Shown here: positions 1 to 9,312 of the stretch, one piece after another
Layout: each line of letters opens with the position of its first letter
Numbering within the stretch: the first letter of the stretch is position 1
Assembly: GCA_028023455.1 (NCBI GenBank)
Contig: JAQFVV010006311.1
Location: forward strand, 3,813,490-3,877,489
Reading direction: 5' to 3'
Source: Epiperipatus broadwayi
Lineage: Eukaryota; Onychophora; Udeonychophora; Euonychophora; Peripatidae
Length of the DNA: 64,000 nucleotides
The notes under the pieces: generated by a model
What the model saw: only the letters and a program-made list of their open reading frames with translations
Told to the model about the DNA's origin: nothing
The model's database searches: none
Made by a program: the position numbers and the translations under genes

Positions 1-810
1 CAGTGGGCACAATTAAATTTGACAATTAAAAATTAAAATCTGATTTTTAATTGTAATTAACAATTTAAAAAATACAGGTAATATGATCCGAAATTAATGT
101 GATGTAAAGCAATGAAATTTGATTTTTAAATGGAATTGAAAATTAAAAAATTAAAGACAAAAATAAGAATTTAAATTTTAATTGTTAGTTTTCATTAAAT
201 TTTGCCCAACAGTGAGTTCTTATTTTTATTTTAAACTTTTAGTTTACCCTAATGGAGAGGAAAAACACCCAAGAAAATGAATTTTTTTGGAAACAAAAAA
301 TTCAATTTTAGATCACTCAGCAAAATGGGAAGGATCAACAGTGATTGGAAAACATTTTAGTTTGGGTGAGTCCACTATAACAGCAATTTAAAAAAATGAA
401 GTTGGCACTAGTTGTATTTCTTCTTATGACAAATCTGATGTCTTACGAGTTCACAAACAAACTGCATATCATCAAATAGTGATAATGATTATACTCTACA
501 AGTATGAAGAAATGTAAATTATGCATAAAAATATATTGTTTTGAATAAAATTAAATACTATAGTTAATAAAAAAAGTTTGTCTAGTATCAATTTTTTTCA
601 AATTTGAAATTTTTTATTAGTCATATTTTATTTTCTTATTTTTTGTTATGTGAATTTTAAAGTAATTTTACTTTGTTGCTTTGCTTTTATGCAATTTTTG
701 AAAATTACAGTACATATCCCCAATTTTTTAAGATAAGACAAGTTTATTTTTGTGCGATTTCTTTTGTGTGCATTTTGTGAGTAACCTATCTACCACATAA
801 AATGAGACCC

Positions 811-856
<46 letters not shown>

Positions 857-1350
857 TGGCTTCACCATTCACTATGGACTAACTAAGACCCTAAGTGCAA
901 CCACAGTGAATGTATGTTTCTTTTTCAAACTAAATTTATCGTTTTCTCAAATAGTTGCCTAAATTAAAGAAGGAATTGTGTTAAAGAGAGAAGATTTAAT
1001 AAAATAAAATATAGAAAGTTAAAATTATATTTGGTAGAATTCAATAAGATAAAAATTTTCTTAATTAAATAGAATCCATTAAGAAAGGGAATTAATTAAT
1101 AAAACATTTTCTGAATTAGATAAAAAAAAAATAGATAACAGGAAAAATTTGAAACAATGGGCATGTTTTGCTACTAATTAGCAGATTAAAAACATAATGG
1201 AAAAAAGGGTATAAATAAACAACTTTTCTTTTGTTCTTGGTCTTATGCTTGCGGGTAACCAGTGCTGAAGGTCAGAGAGAAATCTTAAGAATTTTGTTGG
1301 AAGAAATTTTGCTGAAAGATTGGAGAATATAGTGAACTCTTGCTTGCTGT
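1..1350. other. AT-rich non-coding stretch
   Basis: No open frame, RNA gene or recognisable transposon protein is visible. The only marked structure is a (TA)n run near 813-854. Short homopolymers dominate the rest. It could be intron or intergenic DNA. Confidence 0.5.
813..854. repeat. (TA)n microsatellite
   Basis: Uninterrupted TA dinucleotide run of about 20 units, read directly from the sequence. Unlike several other TA runs in this window, it has no inverted unique arms on its flanks. Confidence 0.9.
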
Positions 1351-1356
1351 ACTTAC

Positions 1357-1579
1357 TTCAAGCTGCACTCTATTCTTTCAGCATATAAATAAAAAAATCC
1401 AGAAATGTGTTGCTCTGCAAAAATGCAGAGGTAACTTCTTTGCCTTCGCTCTCCTGAGCTGTTCCTGAGGTCGGAGTCGTTATCATGTAAGCCAGCCAGA
1501 GAACAAAAGTATCTGCCCTGTATCCATGTAAATCTGCCCTCAAAAACACGGAAAAACAAATTTGAAGAACCGAGAATAC
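1357..1579 (-). other. doubtful candidate internal exon
   Basis: On the minus strand a pyrimidine-rich acceptor (TTTCCCTGCAG) lies just before 1579 and a GTAAGT donor just after 1357. One frame is open across the whole 223 nt (2 nt, 73 codons, 2 nt). It encodes a peptide with three cysteines and motifs such as GRYFCSLAGLHDNDSDLR. The segment is less AT-rich than its surroundings. I do not recognise a domain, the phases are not symmetric, and the exon would start with GT, so it may equally be a repeat. The neighbouring frame ends at a TAG before the donor. Confidence 0.2.
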
Positions 1580-1606
1580 CTGCAGGGAAACATCAAATGA
1601 ACTCAT

Positions 1607-2039
1607 TTTGACCCACCCATCTAGTTACCAGTAACGTTCCCATAAATTATTAAAATATCTTTGTAATTTGCAAATTCAATCTATATTTATGCTTTTCTAT
1701 ATATATGTTTTTTTTAATCTATGTATTCGACTCTTGTGAAATTATATTTCATTAATTGCTTTCTTTTTTCTTTAAATACTTTAATGGGTGGTAGGGCTAT
1801 TACATATAATGGTGGTAGTAATTCTTATTAATTTAATTGAAAAATGCTTCGTTTAACTTTCCGCCATTATACTCCCGTAATTAAGTTATTTATTTTATAT
1901 AAATATTTATTTAGAAAGAAAAGGAAGCAAATCATAGAAATTGCAAAACTCTATTTTAAAATCAAGATTTAAATTGCTAGATATTCTATTATAAAACTTT
2001 CCAAACTTTAACTTAGTTTTATATATATATATATATATC
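1607..2039. other. non-coding spacer before LINE 3' end
   Basis: AT-rich with no gene seen. It ends in a short (TA)n at about 2024-2038 that abuts the 3' end of the minus-strand LINE and is probably that element's microsatellite tail. Confidence 0.4.
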
Positions 2040-2046
2040 ATCATTA

Positions 2047-2283
2047 TCAACCATTATCAATCCACTGCAGGATGAAGGTCTCTCCAAGTTTAATCCATCT
2101 TCTCCGATCTTTAGCTTCTCTTCTCCACATCACCCCTGCACACTTTCTTATTTCATCCATCCATCTCACATGTGGTCTCTTTCTGGGTCTTTTACAATCT
2201 CTTGGAATCCAGTTTAAAATTTCAATTGTCCATCTATTATCATCTCTTCTAACAATATGTCCAGCCCAACTCCACTTCAATCT
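2047..2283 (-). pseudogene. LINE protein C-terminal segment after a nonsense codon
   Basis: It is in the same frame as the 737-codon segment and separated from it by a single TAA. It reads RLKWSWAGHIVRRDDNRW and later RPHVRWMDEIRK, the usual C-terminal end of RTE-like endonuclease/RT proteins, then ends near the element's 3' terminus. This shows the TAA at 2284-2286 is a nonsense mutation, not the natural end. Confidence 0.75.
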
Positions 2284-4497
2284 TTAAATTTTTTCAATGA
2301 GGTCAGTAACACCTGTTTGTTCTCTTACCCATACATTGCGTTTACGATCTCTTCTTGTTACTCCCAACATACATCTCTCCATACTTTTTTGAGTGATCTG
2401 AAGTCTCTGAATTGCTCTTCTATTAAGTGTCCAAGTCTCAGATCCATAAGTAAGAACTGGTAAAACACATTTGTTAAAAACCTTCCTTTTCAAACACATA
2501 GGCATATTTCCTTTTAGTATCAAGTTATTTCTACCAAAAGCACTCCAACCAAGTTTAATTCTATGATTAATTTCCTCCATTATGTTTCCATCTGTATTAA
2601 TAATCTGACCAAGGTATTTGTAACTGTTAACTTCTTCTAATTCATCATAATCAATCTTTATTTTCATATTTTGAGCAAATCGATTAAACATTACTTTAGT
2701 CTTTTTAACATTTATCTTTAGTCCTACTTTCCTACTTTCATCTGATAATTCCTGCAACATTTCCTGCAGATCTGAAGCATTATTTGCAAAAACAACTACA
2801 TCATCTGCGAAATCTAAATGACTTAAATAATCACCATTTACTTTCACTCCTTTAGTTTCCCATTTTAATCCACAAAATACTTCATGCAGCACTGCTGTAA
2901 AAAGTTTTGGAGATATGGAGTCACCTTGTCTTACACCTTTCTCAATGTTGACTTTCCCAGTGTCATTATGTAATCTAATTGTTGCTATTGCATTTTTATA
3001 AATATTCTTTAAAATATGACAATATCCTGGATCTATACCTTGATGATCTAATGCTTTAATCACTGAAGAAATGTTTATAGAATCAAATGCCTTTTCATAA
3101 TCTACAAATCCTAAGCATAATGGCAACTCATATTCATTTGTCCTTTCTATAACTTCTCTCAATACCTGGATATGATCTACTGTACTAAAACCACTTTTAA
3201 ATCCGGCTTGTTCTCTTGGTTGGTGGAAATCCAATGTTCTCTGTAGACGAGTAGTAATTATCTTGGTAAAAATTTTATATAAAACTGATAAAAGGCTGAT
3301 AGGTCTGTAATTTCTAATATCTTCTTTATCACCTTTTTTAAATATTAATATTATTACTGCATTCTTCCAATCATCCGGTACATCTTTATCATTTAGACAT
3401 TTGGTATATAACTTTGCTAAAAAATTTTCTATTTCTTCACCTGCTTCTTTTAATATATCAATTATAATTCCATCATTACCTGGAGCCTTTCCTTTCTTCA
3501 TACATTTAATTGCATGTCTCACTTCTTCATTTAAAATTCTGGGCAATTTGGAAGATGTAATAGATATAGGAGGTACTTGTTCTTTATTACTATAAAATTC
3601 TTGATAAAAATCTTCTACCAATTTCATGATGTCATCTCTCCTTTTAGTAATAATTCCATCTTTTTTTCTTATTGCAGATATAAATTTTCTACCAATACCA
3701 AAATGTTGTTTTACATTCTTAAGACTTTTATTTTCTTCTACAGCTTTCCTTGCTAGTTCACAGTTATACTTTCTTATATCATTTTCAACTCTTTTCCACA
3801 CCATTTTACAAAATTCGAGATATTCAATTCTTTTTAATGCATCATTTTTGTATATCTTCATATTCCTTCTTTTCTTCATAAATTCTCTAGTCTCAGTAGA
3901 AATTTTATTGGTCAATTGCTGTTTCTTTCTACCAGCTATCTTTGTTGCAGTTTTCAAAAGTGTATCAGTTATTTTCATATTAATTTCATTCAAATCTGAA
4001 TCATGTTCAAAATCTACTAATACTTGAAACCGATTTGTAAGTTCTAATTTAAATTCATTAGAATGTTTCTGAAGATTAGGAATATCAACTGTAAATATTG
4101 TTTTTCTTAATAATTTTTGTCTCTCTAGTTTTACATTAACATGTATCTTACACCTTACTAATCGATGATCACTTCCTGTGTTAAATTTATTAAGAACATT
4201 ACAATCTTGAAATATGTATTTCCTGTTAGTCAAAATATAATCCAATTCTGCTGTACCTTCATTTGGATGCTTCCATGTCCATTTCCTTTTAACATTTTTC
4301 TCAAAAAAAGAATTCATAATATAAGGTTTTTCTTTTTCTGCAAACTCCACAAGTCTATGTCCTCTCTCATTTCTATTACCATAACCAAAATTACCTACAG
4401 CACTTTCATCTTTCATTTTTTTACCAATTCTAGCATTAAAGTCTCCCATAACAATTTTACAATGGTGTTTACTCTGATCAAAAGCCTTTTTGTACAT
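2284..4497 (-). CDS. LINE endonuclease C-terminus plus reverse transcriptase (main open segment)
   Basis: 737 codons open in one frame. Residues 18-23 (GDFNAR) and 109-114 (SDHRLV) are the last catalytic blocks of an EEP/APE endonuclease. Residues about 380-640 form the RT palm: NYRPISLLS near 399, AGFKSGFS near 431, DYEKAFDSI near 467, a VRQGDSISP block near 522 and the catalytic FADD at 563-566. A tail with LPVLTYGSETW (about 679-689) is typical of RTE-like proteins. The first ATG here is not the real start, because upstream endonuclease sequence continues in another frame. The terminal TAA (2284-2286) interrupts a reading that continues in the same frame to 2047, so it is a premature stop. 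The enzyme would nick target DNA and copy its RNA at the nick. Confidence 0.8.
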   Translation of the reverse strand: MYKKAFDQSKHHCKIVMGDFNARIGKKMKDESAVGNFGYGNRNERGHRLVEFAEKEKPYIMNSFFEKNVKRKWTWKHPNEGTAELDYILTNRKYIFQDCNVLNKFNTGSDHRLVRCKIHVNVKLERQKLLRKTIFTVDIPNLQKHSNEFKLELTNRFQVLVDFEHDSDLNEINMKITDTLLKTATKIAGRKKQQLTNKISTETREFMKKRRNMKIYKNDALKRIEYLEFCKMVWKRVENDIRKYNCELARKAVEENKSLKNVKQHFGIGRKFISAIRKKDGIITKRRDDIMKLVEDFYQEFYSNKEQVPPISITSSKLPRILNEEVRHAIKCMKKGKAPGNDGIIIDILKEAGEEIENFLAKLYTKCLNDKDVPDDWKNAVIILIFKKGDKEDIRNYRPISLLSVLYKIFTKIITTRLQRTLDFHQPREQAGFKSGFSTVDHIQVLREVIERTNEYELPLCLGFVDYEKAFDSINISSVIKALDHQGIDPGYCHILKNIYKNAIATIRLHNDTGKVNIEKGVRQGDSISPKLFTAVLHEVFCGLKWETKGVKVNGDYLSHLDFADDVVVFANNASDLQEMLQELSDESRKVGLKINVKKTKVMFNRFAQNMKIKIDYDELEEVNSYKYLGQIINTDGNIMEEINHRIKLGWSAFGRNNLILKGNMPMCLKRKVFNKCVLPVLTYGSETWTLNRRAIQRLQITQKSMERCMLGVTRRDRKRNVWVREQTGVTDLIEKI

Positions 4498-5003
4498 CCA
4501 TATAAAAATCTTCTACTACTTCATCACTATGAGAACTTGTTGGGGCATAAACCTGAATTATCTGCATTTGGTATCTGCTATTAAGTTGTATAACTAATCT
4601 TGCCACTCTGTCCGATACACCATCAATCTCCACAATATTGTTCTTCCACTTTTTATTTATAATGAATCCTACTCCACTTGTATTTCCAATATTTGTGCCT
4701 TTATAATAGAGTATATGTCCACTTTTTAAATCAATTGTCTCTTCACCTTTTTTTCTAACTTCACAAAGTCCAATAATGTCCCATTTAATATAAGAGAGTT
4801 TCTTCTAATTCTTGCAATCTTTCTTCACTTGAAAGTGATCTGCAGTTGTAAGTACCTAAATAAAAAGTCGTCATCAAATGGCAGCCTGGGTCCACAATCA
4901 GGGGATTCTTAGCACCCTCCGCCTTCGGCCACCAACCGCTGCCTTGGTTGGTGACTTTACAGCCTCCTGGGAATAAGGGCCATGCTTTATTTTTGTCTGT
5001 CAT
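4498..5003 (-). pseudogene. LINE endonuclease N-terminal part, frameshifted
   Basis: The minus strand from 5003 to about 4788 encodes a leader and the endonuclease start (LGTYNCRSLSSEERLQELEE), then meets a stop. The homologous reading resumes one frame over at about 4785 with IKWDIIGLCEVRKKGEE and continues through GVGFIINKKWKNN and QVYAPTSSHSDE to about 4500, where it shifts again into the long frame below. These are two single-base-scale frameshifts in a protein otherwise recognisable end to end. The segment upstream of GTYN (PLFPGGCKVTNQGSGWWPK) is open but may be 5' UTR. Confidence 0.75.
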
Positions 5004-5009
5004 AATTGT

Positions 5010-6665
5010 ATATATATATTGGGAAAATATTTATCATTTACACAAACATTCATTCTGCCTTATCAGGCACTGAGAAGAAAGACCATGGTGTTTCTTGATC
5101 TTAAACTCAGAGGTAAAAAGCCAATAAACTCACCACGCTGGCTAATGCATGTTGGTGAGCAGCCCATCCATGTTCGTATACTATATGAATAATCACATAG
5201 TAATAACAGCTGCAATGACAAGAACGTATGGAGTGGACATTAGGAATTTGCCCTGCTCGGTTCCTTTAAGGCCTCCAAGAGGAATCAAAGAGTCTCCTTT
5301 CAGTTAATAGCAAAACTCCTTATCACATGCCTGTATATTTTAGTCAATGAAGGGTTACAAATTTAAAGTTATATTTTAAAGAGCGTGAAATAAAATGTTC
5401 GCATTTATATTTTAGTACTAAGAGAGAGTACATTTTGACAATATGTATTAAAAATTAGTAAATAGCATTGACTCTGGGGTGTGTTGGTTAAACTTCAACT
5501 AAATCAATAAAATATCCACCCTTTTGTTTTAGTGATCTGAATTTTATAAAAGGGAAGTTATTATTTTCTGCTGATTTTCAGTGATAGTAGAGCTTTCTTA
5601 ATATATATATTTTGCAGAGGGTTTCTTTTTTAAATTTAAAGGTCATTGACCGTATTTATATGGCATCGTGCCTCGGGTGATCTACTGGGCCGCTCAGCAT
5701 ATATTACAGTGCTTCTTTTGCCAAGTTTGCTTAGGTTAACATACCTACATTTGGACCTTTTGAAAAACAAATAAATTCTTCTGGATCTCATGTCAATCTC
5801 AGTCTTTTCAATGTACGTCACTGGGCATAAGCAACAAAAACTCCGATCCTGAATCTGGGTCAAGCGTTTAGCGAATGGGTTCCATTTTTCTCTAACCTAG
5901 TTTAGAGATGGAGAGCTATCCAGTCTTGTGTCAACCTTTTGGTAACTGTTATGTCTTGAGCCTCACATCCCCCTATATGCTCTCACCTTTGTGCATGGTC
6001 TTGTATATTTATATTTATTAGGAAATCTTTCTCAAAATCTCATAGAAATGTTTCAATTATGGCTGGAAATTCCTGCTGGAGTCACTTTATCATTCTTCTT
6101 AAATCATAAATAGGGCTGTGATTTAAATCTGTCCAAAGTGTTTAGTTGAGTTTGACCACCTATTTATTTCTATGTTCTCCAACCACAGAGTTAATGAATC
6201 ATGTCTTTTTCTCTTGAATTCTTTTACGTAATACTTCCATTGGCTGGAATATTTTAAAGAAGACATTATAACGTAAAATTTTGTCTGTTCTTATCATTGC
6301 GATCAATGGATCTTTCATATATGTCTATCCAGTTGCAGTGAAAATAGCCTGCGACACTATTAATAAAGCATTGTGTGAATTATTTTAATGTCAATAATAA
6401 CATTTTCTGTTATCTTTCATTCACTATAAATAAAACCACTTAGTATTGTTTTTCTTTTGTGACATACGTAGGTACATCTGATCATTATATATGTAAAAAT
6501 TCCTTTTCGTGGTCTCTTCTCTCCCTGACCACCGGGCATACATTAAGATTAAATTCTAATGAGGTTCGAGGAGTAAGTCGCTGAGTAGCAATCTAGAGGA
6601 GTAGATGAGGTTCGAACCCCTTCTATCTGCATCTCTAGGTTAGGTTAAAGCAGCTCTACTTTTTT
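5010..6665. other. spacer between LINE and sushi exon
   Basis: No supported gene. Two moderately complex patches (about 5040-5300 and 5640-5990) look like old interspersed repeats but I cannot name them. A short motif around GATGAGGTTCGA is repeated at about 6558 and 6604. Introns of a minus-strand gene could run through here. Confidence 0.35.
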
Positions 6666-6675
6666 TACCGTTACA

Positions 6676-6713
<38 letters not shown>
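6676..6713. repeat. (TA)n(TG)n compound microsatellite
   Basis: A TA run followed immediately by a TG run, read directly. It lies within about 80 bp of the donor site of the sushi exon, in the presumed intron. Confidence 0.9.
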
Positions 6714-6791
6714 AAATAAAATATTAAACATATATAGATAAATTTCAGTTTACTCATGTTCATATACATTTTACTCTAATAATATACTTAC

Positions 6792-6974
6792 CAATGCATA
6801 TTGGAAATGATCCATTCCAATTACCATTCTGCTGACATATTAAAACCTTTGAACCTATAAGTTTCCATCCAAGTTCACACATAAACTCAAGTACTGTTCC
6901 ATTTTTTATAGGAGGTGTGGGATTATAATTGTAAATAAGGCTTTTATGGCCCAAACCTATTTTTGGACAACAAT
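6792..6974 (-). CDS. CCP/sushi domain exon of an unidentified extracellular protein
   Basis: The minus-strand exon is bounded by a good acceptor (TTAATATTTCAG before 6974) and a near-perfect donor (GTAAGTATATT after 6792). It is 183 nt: 2 nt, 60 codons, 1 nt, so it is a symmetric phase 1-1 module as expected for shuffled extracellular domains. The peptide begins with CCP and contains FMCELGWKLIGSK, LICQQNGNW and SFPICI. This gives the four-cysteine CCP pattern with the conserved G.W before the last cysteine. CCP domains are about 60 residues, matching the length. They occur in complement regulators, selectin-like adhesion proteins and many invertebrate secreted or membrane proteins, where they bind proteins or glycans. 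No adjacent exon is identified in the window, so the parent gene is unknown; other exons could lie outside it or be unrecognised. Confidence 0.85.
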
Positions 6975-8450
6975 CTGAAATATTAAATTCTAATAAGTTT
7001 AACAGCAGATATCATTATTGATACTAAGATGACCATTATTTTTATTATAATCGCCATCATTGTTATAATGAGTATTAAATAATTTTATAATATAAAAATT
7101 ATGAATATGTATCCTAACAATAATTATTAATATTATTACTGATTACTGAACTTAGACTACTGATATTTGCTGTGGAGAGATAGTAAAATGATTTTTACTC
7201 ACTTGATAGTAAACTATAAATTATAAATAGGCAGTTCTAAACTTACAAAATCTTCTTCTTTATCCTTAAAAAATAAAGTCGTTTAACATATAATAAGTCC
7301 TGCCTGAAAGAAAAAGTTTTCTGTCATTTTTATAAGGTTTTTCACTTCAGTCTTTAACCACGTAGATTATTATATGAGATTATTAAGACTTTTATCATTC
7401 AATAGTAGAAACAAATCTTTAATAACTTGTGACTTGGATATCTATTTTCTTAAGAGCAAGTTAAATATTGAAATGTAACAGACTTTAATGGGCTGCTGTT
7501 GCATTTATTAAATTACAAAATCAAGTATTTTATTACAGTAATATAACTACTACAGGTAAATTAGTTGAAGAAAAGTTTTGTATCAAATTTATTTTACGGA
7601 ATTAAATCGATACATCCTATTTTATAACTTAATAAAAATGTTCTCTATGCCATATTCACTTTACTAGGTCTTAGAATAAAAACTTAAATGTTAAAGATCC
7701 CTAGTTTAAGACCGAATTATGTCTTTTCCAGTGATCAAATGCAATACAATCTTCAGGGCAATGAATTCATTTGATATTTTTATTAAAACTACATTTACAA
7801 TGCCATATCTTGATTCTATTATTCATAAGACCGTTTGAAAAGTAAAAAATTTCTCAATGAGTATTCTATGCTAAAATTAAGTATGAATTTTTGTAAGAGA
7901 AAAACTCATTTATATTGTAGAGATTATTTTTCAAAGAATCAAATGCTAATAAATTTTAAAAAAAAAAGATCATTAAAAAAGTGTTGAAAGATAGTGTCAA
8001 AAAGATTACTATAAATAGATTGAAGTATTACTGAATAATATATGTAGATAAATTTGCAATATATAATGTAAAATATTTTACACTGGATAATAAGTGATTT
8101 AATAACAAGCTGCCAGGAGAAATATTCTTTAAATGAAAAAGATGTGATTGGTTAGAAATATTACCGGACACATAAATCATTCCATATATTGTGAAACTGT
8201 CTGCCAAAACATTAAAGCTTTAAATTAAACAAATATTAGTTAATATGTATAAATAGAAATGTCAGATTATTATTTCTTAATGGATGTTCACATGTTGCAA
8301 ATTTCTGACTCATGTTATAATGGGAGATCGACCAGTAAAATTTAAATATATATATAATAGGATAAGCTGGTCTATAATATTTTGCACTGAATAATACCTC
8401 ATGATTTAATAAGCTATTATATAGATTTGTGTTGCAAATCAAAACTGATT
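6975..8450. other. intron-like AT-rich DNA
   Basis: Directly upstream of the sushi exon in minus-strand sense, so probably intron of that gene. No further exon, RNA gene or transposon protein is recognised. Confidence 0.35.
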
Positions 8451-8454
8451 GATT

Positions 8455-8482
8455 ACACACACACACACATATATATATATAT
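8455..8482. repeat. (CA)n(TA)n compound microsatellite
   Basis: Short CA run followed by TA run, directly before the inverted repeat cluster that starts near 8486. Confidence 0.85.
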
Positions 8483-8485
8483 AAT

Positions 8486-9217
8486 CTTGTAACAAAGGTG
8501 TTTAAATAAACCTCTTTTAAACAGGTAAGTATAACCTGGTCTAAATGCAGACTGATAAATACTCAATTATGACATTACAGACTGCAACTATATTTTTTAA
8601 ATTGCACCCAAAATATTGCTTAAATAATAAGTGTAATAATGCTCAAGGCTAAATGTGTTTGTGAGTAATCATTTAAAGCCAGTCAATACTTAGACAATCT
8701 CAAAATCAATAACAATCAACAATTTCAAACTGTTGTCAAGGTAACCTCCTTTTAACAATATAGACACTAAAGATTGCAACTTGACCACAGAGATTGAAAT
8801 TATTGATACAATGGAGTTTAAATAAATATCTTTAAACATGTAAATATGACCTGTTCTGAACGCTTTTAATTGATTACTTACAAACCCATTTAGCCTTGAA
8901 CATTATTACACTTATTATTTAAGTAATATTGTGGGTGCAATTTGAAAATTATTATTGCAGTTTGTAATTTTATAATTGACTATTTATTAATCTGCATTCA
9001 GAACAAGTCATATTTACTTGTTTAAAGAGATTCATTTAAGCTTCTTTGTAACAATAATTTCAATTTCTGTGGTCAAGTTGTAATCTTAGTGTCTATATAA
9101 ATATATTGGGCCATTAATAAAGATGTGATTCCACATTCATTGTTAAAAAGAATTTGCCTTGACAACAGTTTGAAATTGCTGTTTGTTATTGACATTGGTA
9201 TTGTCTAAGTGTTGTCT
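8486..9217. repeat. three copies of a ~355 bp interspersed repeat in inverted arrangement
   Basis: By eye, 8486-8675 and 8682-8862 are two different partial segments in plus orientation, and 8862-9217 is a longer copy in minus orientation covering both. Shared landmarks include TTGCACCCA near 8606 against its complement near 8934, TTGACCACAGA near 8780 against its complement near 9070, and TTTCAAACTGTTGTCAAGG near 8724 against its complement near 9155. No protein is encoded. It looks like a MITE or SINE-like unit that inserted repeatedly or was rearranged. Divergence between copies appears to be roughly 10-20 percent by eye. Confidence 0.75.
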
Positions 9218-9219
9218 GG

Positions 9220-9256
9220 CTTTTAATTATATATATATAGATATAATAATTAAAAG
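9220..9256. repeat. palindrome with TA-rich core (arms 11 bp)
   Basis: Left arm CTTTTAATTAT at 9220-9230 and its perfect reverse complement at 9246-9256 flank a TA-rich core. It sits at the edge of the 8486-9217 repeat cluster and is followed 3 bp later by another palindrome of the same design. Confidence 0.8.
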
Positions 9257-9258
9257 AT

Positions 9259-9267
9259 ATGAATTGA

Positions 9268-9303
<36 letters not shown>

Positions 9304-9312
9304 TCAATTCAT
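9259..9312. repeat. palindrome with (TA)n core (arms 12 bp)
   Basis: ATGAATTGATAC at 9259-9270 and its exact reverse complement at 9301-9312 enclose an uninterrupted TA run. The whole 54 bp can fold into one hairpin or cruciform. Confidence 0.9.

Larger units (their letters stand above)
2024..5003 (-). mobile_element. RTE-like non-LTR retrotransposon, near full length
   Basis: A LINE read on the minus strand. An apurinic-type endonuclease starts near 4860 (GTYNCRSL), runs through the GDFNAR and SDHRLV motifs, and is followed by a reverse transcriptase with FADD at about 2800 and a short C-terminal segment ending near 2047. The 3' end runs into TGATAATGATGA and a TA tract, the kind of short-repeat tail common in the RTE clade. 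It has one long frame of endonuclease plus RT and no separate ORF1. Proteins of this type are often annotated as craniofacial development protein 2-like. Three lesions (two frameshifts and one stop) make this copy inactive, though it is only modestly decayed. A second, much older copy is at 29.19-30.90 kb. Clade assignment is by motif only. Confidence 0.85.

Noticed and set aside
1357-1579. C-type lectin-like exon
   Set aside because: The cysteine spacing and WND/EPN-type motifs of C-type lectins are not present. It is kept only as a doubtful exon.
3401-4584. Several plus-strand frames at 3.4-4.6 kb
   Set aside because: They are antisense shadows of the minus-strand LINE protein.
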